Of a stretch of 7,271 nucleotides of DNA, positions 1 to 5,983 are shown one piece after another (positions within the stretch are counted from its first letter, which is position 1; each line of letters opens with the position of its first letter). The translations under genes were made by a program, and so were the position numbers. Source of the stretch: Saprospiraceae bacterium (GTDB lineage: Bacteria > Bacteroidota > Bacteroidia > Chitinophagales > Saprospiraceae); NCBI GenBank assembly GCA_014379665.1, contig JACMLK010000430.1:1-7271 (forward strand), given 5' to 3'. A model generated the notes under the pieces. It saw only the letters and a list, made by a program, of their open reading frames with translations. It was not told where the DNA came from and made no database searches.

Positions 1-198
1 GTATGATGCGTAATACCGGGGAACAGTCTCTAATATGATCACGATGATACTCATCATAATCATGATCAGTAATACGATATCAAAAAGCTTACCTGGCGTA
101 GTTTCTGCTTCAAAAATAATTTCATGGAGTTTAACTCTAAACGGCGAAAAACCTTCAGGTTTGCGTTTGAGTTCCTCCTTTCCGAAGATGTCCTTCAT
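1..198 (-). CDS. Ion transporter (voltage-gated cation channel family), N-terminal part only
   Basis: Reading the minus strand from the ATG at 198 gives 66 codons that stay open to the window edge, so the gene is cut off and most of it lies to the left. The N-terminus is a cytoplasmic stretch with the segment LHEIIFEAETTPGKLFD (residues 24-40). A strongly hydrophobic helix follows at about residues 39-59, rich in Ile, Leu and Met, with an acidic residue (Glu57) near its outer end. This layout matches the start of bacterial six-helix ion transporters (Ion_trans family, often annotated as voltage-gated potassium channels), where the first helix is S1 of the voltage sensor. The pore and selectivity filter are outside the window, so ion selectivity cannot be judged. 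The start codon shares its A with the stop of the upstream zinc-finger gene (TAATG), which fixes the start and suggests coupled translation. The family call rests on recalled sequence resemblance. Confidence 0.8.
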   Translation of the reverse strand, partial: MKDIFGKEELKRKPEGFSPFRVKLHEIIFEAETTPGKLFDIVLLIMIMMSIIVIILETVPRYYASY

Positions 199-560
199 TA
201 CTCTACGTATTCTTTTCGGAAAACCAGCGCAAACAGATTGTTTTCTAACTGGAGATAACCATGTTCATAACAAAACCGATATACTTTTCCGGTTTTAGTT
301 TTGTATTCGTTGGTAAAATATGAAAATTTAAATCCTTCATCAAGCAGCGCAGTTTTGGTAACGGTAGACTTTCCACTCGGGTTAAGGGCTTCAAGTATCC
401 TTCGGTTTTTTCGCAAGATATTGTTGATATTCCGCATAAATTTATTCTGGTCAGTGTTTTGTTTGTTGGCATAAGATGTACGACACTGATCGCAACAGAA
501 TTTTTTATCTTTTCTTCCGTCAAAGGCATCACCGCATTCTATGCATTTTCTTTTTTCCAT
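198..560 (-). CDS. Small zinc-finger-like protein, conserved in Bacteroidota, function unknown
   Basis: This is a complete 120-residue protein. The N-terminus carries a C-x2-C-x12-C-x3-C pattern (Cys6, Cys9, Cys22, Cys26, with Cys23 as an alternative third ligand) that should bind one zinc ion, as in short zinc-ribbon domains of the DUF2116 type. The rest is a basic helical stretch (about residues 36-58, with NNILRKNRRIL) and a mixed region ending in aromatic residues. It resembles hypothetical proteins common in flavobacteria and relatives, none with a function I know. A role in nucleic-acid or protein binding is only inferred from the zinc finger and the basic helix. There is no signal peptide or membrane segment, so it should be cytoplasmic. 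The start at 560 lies just before the first cysteine pair and has a plausible promoter about 27-60 bp upstream. It is the first gene of a unit with the ion-channel gene. The arrangement may be shared among relatives, but the sequence does not tie it to channel function. Confidence 0.85.
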   Translation of the reverse strand: MEKRKCIECGDAFDGRKDKKFCCDQCRTSYANKQNTDQNKFMRNINNILRKNRRILEALNPSGKSTVTKTALLDEGFKFSYFTNEYKTKTGKVYRFCYEHGYLQLENNLFALVFRKEYVE

Positions 561-586
561 ACCCGATAAATTTTATGTAAAGATAA

Positions 587-619
587 AAAAGATAGAGTGA
601 ATGAGTAAAATAAAGTCAA
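587..619 (-). promoter_or_regulatory. Candidate Bacteroidota-type promoter for the zinc-finger/channel unit
   Basis: On the minus strand a TTG (619-617) is followed after 22 bases by TATCTTTT (594-587). The second box matches the Bacteroidota -7 consensus TAnnTTTG except at the last base, and the spacing is within the 17-23 range reported for Flavobacterium promoters. The start of transcription would be near 580, giving a leader of about 20 nt. A second similar box, TATCTTTA, lies at 585-578 but lacks a TTG at suitable distance. Confidence 0.4.
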
Positions 620-672
620 TAATTAAGTTGTCTCAAACTAAAAAGTATACATAGACTCATAATTGCGTTATG

Positions 673-684
673 AAACAATTGTTT
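673..684. promoter_or_regulatory. 12-bp perfect palindrome, possible operator
   Basis: AAACAATTGTTT is a perfect inverted repeat in the divergent gap between the zinc-finger gene and the helicase gene. It lies about 70 bp upstream of the helicase -7 box and about 55 bp upstream of the minus-strand promoter, where a regulator could act on either. No regulator binding this site is known to me, and an AT-rich palindrome of this length can occur by chance. Confidence 0.25.
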
Positions 685-751
685 ATTCAATTAAATCATA
701 ATATGTTCTAACCAAAAGAGCCATTGCCATGTATTAACCCTCATTTTACCT

Positions 752-759
752 TATCTTTG
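752..759 (+). promoter_or_regulatory. -7 promoter box of the DEAD-box helicase gene
   Basis: TATCTTTG is an exact match to the Bacteroidota sigma-factor -7 consensus TAnnTTTG and sits 19 bp before the helicase ATG, giving a very short leader of about 12-15 nt. The best upstream TTG (724-726) is 25 bases away, slightly more than the usual 17-23, so the -33 element is weak or unusual. Confidence 0.55.
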
Positions 760-778
760 CAAACAAAATTGATCCTTT

Positions 779-2023
779 ATGCGTTTTTCGCAATACCATT
801 TCGTGGATGAAATCAAGATTAACCTGGAGAAGCTGGGATTTAAAAAGCCTACAGATATTCAGTATAAGTGTATCCCCAATATACTGAGGGGTGAAGATCT
901 GCTTGCCATTGCGCAAACGGGTACCGGAAAGACCGCTGCCTTTGCTATTCCCATCATTCATATACTCCACAGCAAGTTAAATACAAAAAGAGAAGACGGA
1001 ATCAAATGTGTCGTCATGGTGCCCACCCGAGAGCTTGCAATCCAAATAAACAGTGTTTTTCAGACGATTGGAAAAAATACCAGGGTAAATTGTTTTTCAG
1101 TTTTTGGTGGCGTGGAACAGGGTGCTCAAATTGCAAAATTGGAAAAAGGTATAGATGTTCTGGTCACTACACCAGGTAGGATGTTTGACCTGGTAAGCCA
1201 GGGTTTTATCAAACTCAACAGGGTAGAAATATTGGTTCTTGATGAAGCCGATCACATGCTGGAAAGAGGATTTATCAAAGATATCAGGGATTTAATACGA
1301 TTTTTACCCAAAAAGAAACAAACCTTATTTTTTTCGGCCACTATTGATGAAGAAATAAAGAATCTGGCCTATACCCTAACCCCAAACCCTATACGTATTC
1401 AGGTGTCACCAAAGGATCCGGTATCAAAAAATGTAAATCATTCTGTCATGTTTGTGGACATGGATGATAAAAGATTCTTTCTGGAGCGTTTGGTTAATGA
1501 AAATCCCGACAGCAAAATACTGGTCTTCGTAAGGACAAAAGTGAGGTGTGAGCGTGTGCAAAAAGCCATGGAACGTGTAGGTGTTAAATCCATTTTTATG
1601 CATGGTGGAAAAGAACAGGAAGACAGGATGGCCACCCTCAATGCTTTCAGAAGTGGTGAAGCCATGATGCTGATTGCCACAGATGTGAGTGCAAGGGGTA
1701 TTGATATTCCGGATGTGGATTTTGTGATCAATTATGATCTGCCTGATCACCCTGAAGCTTACGTGCACCGTGTAGGACGAACCGGCAGGGGCACTAAAAA
1801 GGGTTTTGCCTATTCCTTTTGTGATAAAGATGAGGTTGGTTTGTTGTCAGCCGTGGAAGAATATATAGGTAAAAAAGTTAAAGTGATATCGATGCAAAAA
1901 GACGATTATAAAGAAATCACCGACCTGACCGTCACGAAAAAGATGGATCTAAATCAAATATTAATTGAATTGGCCCCCGTACCAAATAAAAGATACGGCA
2001 AAAAGAAGGCCAGGACAAAATAA
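779..2023 (+). CDS. DEAD-box ATP-dependent RNA helicase, RhlE-like
   Basis: This is a complete 414-residue cytoplasmic helicase that would use ATP to unwind short RNA duplexes, in ribosome assembly, mRNA turnover or cold adaptation. All core motifs are present in order: Q motif (GFKKPTDIQ, Gln28), motif I AQTGTGKT (45-52), PTREL (82-86), GG (110-111), TPGR (131-134), motif II DEAD (155-158), SAT (186-188), motif IV around VFVRT (249-253), motif V ATDVSARGID (300-309) and motif VI HRVGRTGR (330-337). No catalytic residue is missing, so it should be active. The C-terminal tail after about residue 370 is short and ends in a basic cluster (KKKARTK). It has no RRM-like or DbpA-type RNA-binding domain, which fits the short RhlE-type proteins common in Bacteroidota rather than DeaD. 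The start is supported by the exact -7 box just upstream and by the Q-motif spacing. It is probably transcribed alone, since the next gene has its own -7 box. Confidence 0.95.
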   Translation: MRFSQYHFVDEIKINLEKLGFKKPTDIQYKCIPNILRGEDLLAIAQTGTGKTAAFAIPIIHILHSKLNTKREDGIKCVVMVPTRELAIQINSVFQTIGKNTRVNCFSVFGGVEQGAQIAKLEKGIDVLVTTPGRMFDLVSQGFIKLNRVEILVLDEADHMLERGFIKDIRDLIRFLPKKKQTLFFSATIDEEIKNLAYTLTPNPIRIQVSPKDPVSKNVNHSVMFVDMDDKRFFLERLVNENPDSKILVFVRTKVRCERVQKAMERVGVKSIFMHGGKEQEDRMATLNAFRSGEAMMLIATDVSARGIDIPDVDFVINYDLPDHPEAYVHRVGRTGRGTKKGFAYSFCDKDEVGLLSAVEEYIGKKVKVISMQKDDYKEITDLTVTKKMDLNQILIELAPVPNKRYGKKKARTK

Positions 2024-2090
2024 TCAACCGGATGTTTAAAACTACAGAAAAATGTTGCCGTAGGTGAAGTAAAGCACCGGTATTTCTACC

Positions 2091-2098
2091 TATTTTTG
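2091..2098 (+). promoter_or_regulatory. -7 promoter box of the GH109-type gene
   Basis: TATTTTTG matches TAnnTTTG exactly and lies 14 bp before the ATG at 2113, in the 89-bp gap after the helicase. Transcription would start only a few bases before the start codon. A TTG at the usual distance is missing, so read-through from the helicase gene is also possible. I saw no convincing terminator in this gap. Confidence 0.45.
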
Positions 2099-2112
2099 CC
2101 TGTCAGAAAAAT

Positions 2113-3480
2113 ATGAATCATATGCAGCGTAGAAAATTTATTCAGCAAACTTCCACTATAGGCATCATAGGCATCGCCTCTCAGGGATTTTCCATAGGTA
2201 AATTTGTCGGGACAGAAGAAAAAGTCCGTTGTGGTTTTATAGGTGTTGGTGCCAGAGGTCTGAGCACTTTATCGTTGGTTTTACTGAGAAAGGATTCTGT
2301 TGTCACTGCCATTTGTGATATTGACCCGATCACCACAGCCAAAGCCGTCAAAGCAGTAACCGAAGCAGGATATAAAAGCCCAACCTTATATACCGACGGA
2401 GAACATGCTTACAAAAAACTGCTGGATCAAAAGGATATTGATGTGGTCTTTATTTGTACCCCGTGGGAATGGCATACTCCTATGTCTGTGGATGCGATGA
2501 AAGCCGGAAAAGCAGTTGCCTGTGAAGTGGCTGGAGCTATGAGTATAGACGAATGCTGGCAAATGGTAAGGACATATGAACAAACACAAACTCCATTTAT
2601 GATCATGGAAAATGTATGTTACAGACGGGATGTCATGGCTGTATTGAATATGGTAAGACAGGATGTATTCGGTGAGATGATCCATCTTGAAGGTGGCTAT
2701 CAGCACGATCTCAGGGAAGTCAAATTTAATGATGGGGTAAATTATTACGGAGGTGGGGTGGAATTCGGGGACAAAGGTTATAGTGAAGCCAAATGGCGCA
2801 CTGCTCATTCCTTAAACAGAAACGGAGAACTGTATCCCACTCACGGCATCGGACCTGTAAGCAGTTTTATTAATATAAACCGGGGGAATAGATTTGAATA
2901 TCTTACTTCTATGGCTTCAAAAGCACGTGGTCTGCATAAACACATCACTGATCATCCCAAAGGCGGAATGAATCATGCAAACGCAAAAGTCGATTTCAAA
3001 TTAGGTGATGTAGTGACCACCAATATCAAAACTGCCAATGGAGAAAGCATCACACTCACCCACGACACCAATCTGCCCCGACCATATTCTCTAGGATTCA
3101 GGGTACAGGGTACCAAAGGAATCTGGATGGATGTCAATAAATCCATGTATATAGAAGGTAAAAGTGAACCCCACAGGTGGGAGTCTGCTGATGCATATTC
3201 AAAAACATATGATCATCCACTTTGGAAAAAATACGAAAATGACGCTTCGGGAGCAGGACACGGCGGGATGGACTGGTTTGTTTTAAATGCATTCATCGAG
3301 GCTTACAAAAGAAAAGACCCGATGCCTTTAGATGTCTATGATCATGCCAGTTGGGCTGTGATCACCTGCTTGTCAGAACAATCCATCTCTTTGGGTGGTG
3401 AACCCCAATCTTTTCCTGATTTTACGGATGGAAAATGGATGTCCCGGAAACCTGTTTTTGCATTGGGTGAGGCCTACTGA
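2113..3480 (+). CDS. Gfo/Idh/MocA-fold protein, GH109-type alpha-N-acetylgalactosaminidase, Tat-exported
   Basis: This 455-residue protein has an N-terminal NAD-binding Rossmann domain (GFIGVGARG, with Gly44, Gly46 and Gly49) and a C-terminal Gfo/Idh/MocA domain. GH109 enzymes release terminal alpha-N-acetylgalactosamine using a tightly bound NAD in a redox-assisted mechanism. Family markers are CTPWEWHTP (115-123), ENVCY (166-170), GGYQHDLR (194-201), KWR (227-229), YPTHG (241-245), RPYS (323-326) and GHGGMD (382-387). Glu166, Tyr196, Arg229, Tyr241, His244 and Tyr325 fall at nearly the same spacing as the active-site residues I recall for Elizabethkingia NagA (Glu149, Tyr179, Arg213, Tyr225, His228, Tyr307), so activity is likely. 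The N-terminus has a twin-arginine motif, QRRKFIQ (5-11), then a short hydrophobic stretch, pointing to Tat export of a folded, cofactor-loaded protein. ATG at 2122 is an alternative start that keeps the signal. No sugar transporter or other glycosidase lies nearby, so the natural substrate is open. Confidence 0.88.
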   Translation: MNHMQRRKFIQQTSTIGIIGIASQGFSIGKFVGTEEKVRCGFIGVGARGLSTLSLVLLRKDSVVTAICDIDPITTAKAVKAVTEAGYKSPTLYTDGEHAYKKLLDQKDIDVVFICTPWEWHTPMSVDAMKAGKAVACEVAGAMSIDECWQMVRTYEQTQTPFMIMENVCYRRDVMAVLNMVRQDVFGEMIHLEGGYQHDLREVKFNDGVNYYGGGVEFGDKGYSEAKWRTAHSLNRNGELYPTHGIGPVSSFININRGNRFEYLTSMASKARGLHKHITDHPKGGMNHANAKVDFKLGDVVTTNIKTANGESITLTHDTNLPRPYSLGFRVQGTKGIWMDVNKSMYIEGKSEPHRWESADAYSKTYDHPLWKKYENDASGAGHGGMDWFVLNAFIEAYKRKDPMPLDVYDHASWAVITCLSEQSISLGGEPQSFPDFTDGKWMSRKPVFALGEAY

Positions 3481-3605
3481 GCTGCGCAGACTGATGGGAT
3501 TCTCCTAACATTTAATGGCATACAACTTTCTATGCTTAGAGTAGTTTTATCTAGGTCAGCTGGAATAATTTAAATCATTTTTTCAAATGAATGAATAAAT
3601 ATCCC

Positions 3606-3613
3606 TACTTTTG
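3606..3613 (+). promoter_or_regulatory. Candidate -7 box upstream of the lipoprotein pair (distal)
   Basis: TACTTTTG matches TAnnTTTG exactly, about 95 bp before the ATG at 3709. It would give a leader of about 85-90 nt. The -33 region is T-rich (TTTTTTC around 3578-3584) without a clear TTG. A palindrome (3616-3627) covers the predicted transcription start, as expected for a repressor site. Confidence 0.4.
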
Positions 3614-3615
3614 AA

Positions 3616-3627
3616 TATCAATTGATA
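3616..3627. promoter_or_regulatory. 12-bp perfect palindrome at predicted transcription start
   Basis: TATCAATTGATA is a perfect inverted repeat starting 2 bp after the TACTTTTG box, so it overlaps the expected start of transcription of the lipoprotein pair. The position is that of a classic operator. The core CAATTG is shared with the palindrome at 673-684. No binding protein can be named. Confidence 0.3.
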
Positions 3628-3682
3628 CTCATTGCGCCATAAATTTTAATGTAAATTCAGTAAAGCGTATAAGGGCTACAAT

Positions 3683-3690
3683 TATCTTTA
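3683..3690 (+). promoter_or_regulatory. Candidate -7 box upstream of the lipoprotein pair (proximal)
   Basis: TATCTTTA matches TAnnTTTG except at the last base and lies 18 bp before the ATG at 3709, a distance like that of the helicase promoter. No TTG at suitable spacing is present. It competes with the exact but more distant box at 3606 as the true promoter. Confidence 0.3.
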
Positions 3691-3708
3691 ATCAACTGAC
3701 ATTCTGAT

Positions 3709-5316
3709 ATGAAATATATTTACCTAATCTTTGCCGTTATTCTAACCATATATGCTTGTAAGTCCATAAAACATTACAAGTTCAGAGAACTATATCAATC
3801 ACACAACGAATTAATACATGGAACCGCCAGTCTGACTGAAAAACCTTTTTTAAAGATTCATTTGAAAAACGGTGGTGTATGTATTATGGATGATAAATGG
3901 AATTATGACAGCCTGACACATCATGTTGAAGGGCAAGGCAAAATGTATGATTTTAAAAGACAGGAACTTCAACAGGATGTATTCCATATAAGCATAGATA
4001 GTGTTCAGGTTTTTGAAACCAACACAAAACTCAAACCCGAAGGATCTATCAGGATGTTGACTATAACTATACTTACGGCGATGGATGTTGCACTTGGGAT
4101 CGGTTGTCTTTTTGCACCAAAAGCATGTTTTGGTTCCTGCCCCACTTTCTATATCCATGAGGATAACGGACAAAGACTTGCAGATGCTGAATCTTTTTCC
4201 AATGCCATATTGCCTTCCTTGGCATATGTAGACATTGATGATATACGTTATGAAGCAACATCGGGTCAAAAGTTGAATATAAAAATGAAAAATGAAGCTT
4301 TGGAGACTCATGTGGTGAAAAAAGCAAATCTTGTCCTTATTCCAAAAACTAAAAATCAGGACGTTTTTATTAGCCCTGATGACAAATATTACATCACTGA
4401 AGGTCAATCCAAACTTCTGAGCGCCACCACTATGGATGGTGATATTACCCACTTGCTGGAAAAGCAGGATGGAATGGAAAGATTCAGTCTTGCAGACAAA
4501 AAAGATCTGGTCTCCGCAGAATCTATCATACTTGACTTTGATATTTCAAACCATACTAAATTAAAAGGATTAAAACTTTCATACCGGCAAACGATGATGA
4601 CCACTTATTGTCTGTACAGTGCTTTAGGATATATGGGAGATGAAGTTGGGGATATTTTTTCTAAAATTGAATCTGATGCGAAGGCCAGTGAAAAAATGAA
4701 ATCTATTTTTCATGATGCTTTAGGGGGTATTTCTATTTATGTGTACAATGACGTAACTAAACAATGGGTGTATGAAGGTGAAATATACGAAACCGGTCCT
4801 ATTGCTTTTAATCATGAAATTTTACCACTCAAGACCAAATATCTGAATGACCGTATTAAAATAAAATTGGTGTTGAATAAAGGTCTTTGGCGAATTGATC
4901 ACGTTGCACTTTATGATATTGTAAAAGAGGGGGAGCCGGTTTGTGTACCACCGTATCAATTAACAAAAAATGGAGTCATCAATGCGAATGATTTGGCATC
5001 TGTGATTGAGTCAGATAATTCAAATATCATCTCTATGCCAGGTGATGTGTACGGTTTAGCCTACTCGATTCCTGATGATAAAGAAAGTAACCGGACATTC
5101 AAAATTTTTCTGGAGACAGAAGGCTATTATCTGGAGTGGATGAGAAAAAGTTGGCTGAAGGATAAAAATTTACCCGCTTTACAACATATGATGAAAGATC
5201 CCAAAAGCTGGCTGACAAGTGAAACTTCCAATTACAAAAAATATGAACACGACATGGAAAACCAGTTCTGGAACTCCCGATGGACAAATGAACATAAATC
5301 ATATGAATCGCTTTAA
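3709..5316 (+). CDS. Large predicted lipoprotein with a GSCPT motif, function unknown
   Basis: This 535-residue protein begins with a lipoprotein signal: a hydrophobic segment at residues 3-15 and the lipobox IYAC with Cys17 as the lipidated residue. The -2 Tyr is less usual. Residues 47-104 look like a small beta-rich domain (FLKIHLKNGGV...YDFKR...ISIDSVQVFET). A hydrophobic stretch follows (about 115-137), then a cysteine cluster, Cys133, Cys140 and Cys144, within KACFGSCPTFYI, and a probable beta-sandwich region with ESFSNAILPSL (161-171) and IKMKNEALETH (191-201). Further on are ETGPIAF (361-367) and LWRIDHVALYD (393-403). I recall similar GSCPT-type hypothetical proteins in Bacteroidota and neighbouring phyla, but no known function, and this resemblance should be searched. 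The C-terminal 100 residues are polar with several Trp and no export-sorting domain. The next lipoprotein gene starts 11 bp downstream, so the two are very probably co-transcribed and may act together in the periplasm or outer membrane. Confidence 0.82.
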   Translation: MKYIYLIFAVILTIYACKSIKHYKFRELYQSHNELIHGTASLTEKPFLKIHLKNGGVCIMDDKWNYDSLTHHVEGQGKMYDFKRQELQQDVFHISIDSVQVFETNTKLKPEGSIRMLTITILTAMDVALGIGCLFAPKACFGSCPTFYIHEDNGQRLADAESFSNAILPSLAYVDIDDIRYEATSGQKLNIKMKNEALETHVVKKANLVLIPKTKNQDVFISPDDKYYITEGQSKLLSATTMDGDITHLLEKQDGMERFSLADKKDLVSAESIILDFDISNHTKLKGLKLSYRQTMMTTYCLYSALGYMGDEVGDIFSKIESDAKASEKMKSIFHDALGGISIYVYNDVTKQWVYEGEIYETGPIAFNHEILPLKTKYLNDRIKIKLVLNKGLWRIDHVALYDIVKEGEPVCVPPYQLTKNGVINANDLASVIESDNSNIISMPGDVYGLAYSIPDDKESNRTFKIFLETEGYYLEWMRKSWLKDKNLPALQHMMKDPKSWLTSETSNYKKYEHDMENQFWNSRWTNEHKSYESL

Positions 5317-5327
5317 AGACAACACTT

Positions 5328-5891
5328 ATGTACTTCAATCATTTTAATAAAAAACCAACCCTGTCAGAAATAAAATGCTGGCTTTTTATTATTCCAATTT
5401 TGTTATTATTTTCGTGTTCTTCCCATATTCCGATAGTAAAAAATACAGACAACTATCATCAAAGCCCTTTTGGCGGATTTATAGAACTAAATATAAAACG
5501 TAATAAGGCTAATTTAACTTTCAAAGGGGAACTTATTGCAGTAAATGAAAACAGGATTATGATTAGAACAATGACCGAAGGCCGTCCTGTCATTTCATAT
5601 GCTAAAAAAGATATAGTCTCTTATAAAATTTATTATGCAAAAAATGAAAAAGAAGAATACAATATATGGGTTGTATTTAATTCGTTGTTGACATTGTCAC
5701 ATGGTTGGTGGTTAATTCTGACATTGCCATTAAATGCTGCCATTTTTGAGACAGTAAATACAAATAAAAAATCTGAATTCCGTTTTAATAATAAAGAGCT
5801 GTCTTATGATCAATTGTATTTATTTGCCAGATTTCCGCAGGGACTTCCATCATTTATAAAGACAGAATCCTGGGCAGAACTTAATGATTGA
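5328..5891 (+). CDS. Predicted lipoprotein with membrane-like segment, function unknown
   Basis: This 187-residue protein has a rather long polar N-terminus (residues 1-17), a hydrophobic stretch (18-28) and a good lipobox, LFSC, with Cys30 as the predicted lipid-anchored residue. No later Met could serve as a start before the lipobox, so the start at 5328 is favoured. Residues 49-104 form a beta-rich region (GGFIELNIKR, then GELIAVNENRIMIRT, then KKDIVSYKIYYA) resembling a small barrel. A second hydrophobic, Trp-rich segment spans about 112-141 (LSHGWWLILTLPLN) and could be a membrane or membrane-surface helix. It is followed by YLFARFPQGLPSFI (164-177). The SHG...LP and RFPQGLP motifs recur, as I recall, in unannotated Bacteroidota proteins. 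I cannot assign a function. It is the second gene of a unit, with only 11 bp after the preceding lipoprotein, and shares with it a beta-rich N-terminal region plus a following hydrophobic segment. Confidence 0.8.
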   Translation: MYFNHFNKKPTLSEIKCWLFIIPILLLFSCSSHIPIVKNTDNYHQSPFGGFIELNIKRNKANLTFKGELIAVNENRIMIRTMTEGRPVISYAKKDIVSYKIYYAKNEKEEYNIWVVFNSLLTLSHGWWLILTLPLNAAIFETVNTNKKSEFRFNNKELSYDQLYLFARFPQGLPSFIKTESWAELND

Positions 5892-5927
5892 TCTGTCGAT
5901 CGTGTGTTGTGATGAATTAAGATAATA

Positions 5928-5955
5928 TTGTATCATGAAAGTGTAAGTAACTTTT
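5928..5955 (+). promoter_or_regulatory. Candidate promoter of the cbpA-cbpM operon
   Basis: TTG (5928-5930) is followed after 17 bases by TAACTTTT (5948-5955), which matches TAnnTTTG except at the last base. Spacing is at the lower end of the Flavobacterium-type range. The start of transcription would be near 5961, leaving a leader of about 22 nt before the ATG at 5984. The -7 box lies in the loop and right arm of the inverted repeat at 5934-5959. Confidence 0.35.
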
Positions 5956-5959
5956 CATG
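5934..5959. repeat. Imperfect inverted repeat between lipoprotein and cbpA genes
   Basis: CATGAAAGT (5934-5942) pairs with ACTTTTCATG (5950-5959) with one extra T in the right arm and a 7-base spacer. It is followed by TTTTA. It could be a weak, AT-rich terminator for the lipoprotein pair, or an operator over the cbpA promoter, with which it overlaps. The sequence alone does not decide. Confidence 0.35.
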
Positions 5960-5983
5960 TTTTACCTGAATTAAATAAATGAA

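Noticed and set aside
35..298. Open plus-strand frame of 87 codons at the left edge
   Set aside because: It lies opposite the ion-channel and zinc-finger genes, whose minus-strand products look like real conserved proteins. Its own product is low-complexity with no recognisable domain.
622..650. Sequence GTTGTCTCAAACTAAAAAG in the divergent gap, similar to ends of some IS1182-like elements of Bacteroidota
   Set aside because: Only one short end-like stretch is present. I found no matching inverted end, target duplication or transposase remnant nearby, so it is not supported as an insertion-sequence relic.
2024..2112. Possible terminator between the helicase and GH109 genes (TAGGT...ACCTA followed by TTTTTG)
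   Set aside because: The paired arms are only 5 bp with a loop of over 20 bases, and the T-run belongs to the -7 box of the next gene.
3481..3605. Searched for a terminator, small gene or RNA gene just after the GH109-type gene
   Set aside because: Only the 8-bp palindrome CTGCGCAG and AT-rich sequence are visible. There is no stem with a T-tract and no credible short reading frame.
3850..4452. 200-codon minus-strand open frame opposite the large lipoprotein gene
   Set aside because: Its translation is rich in His, Phe and Ile without domain features, and the plus-strand frame has a lipobox and family-like motifs. It is a shadow frame.
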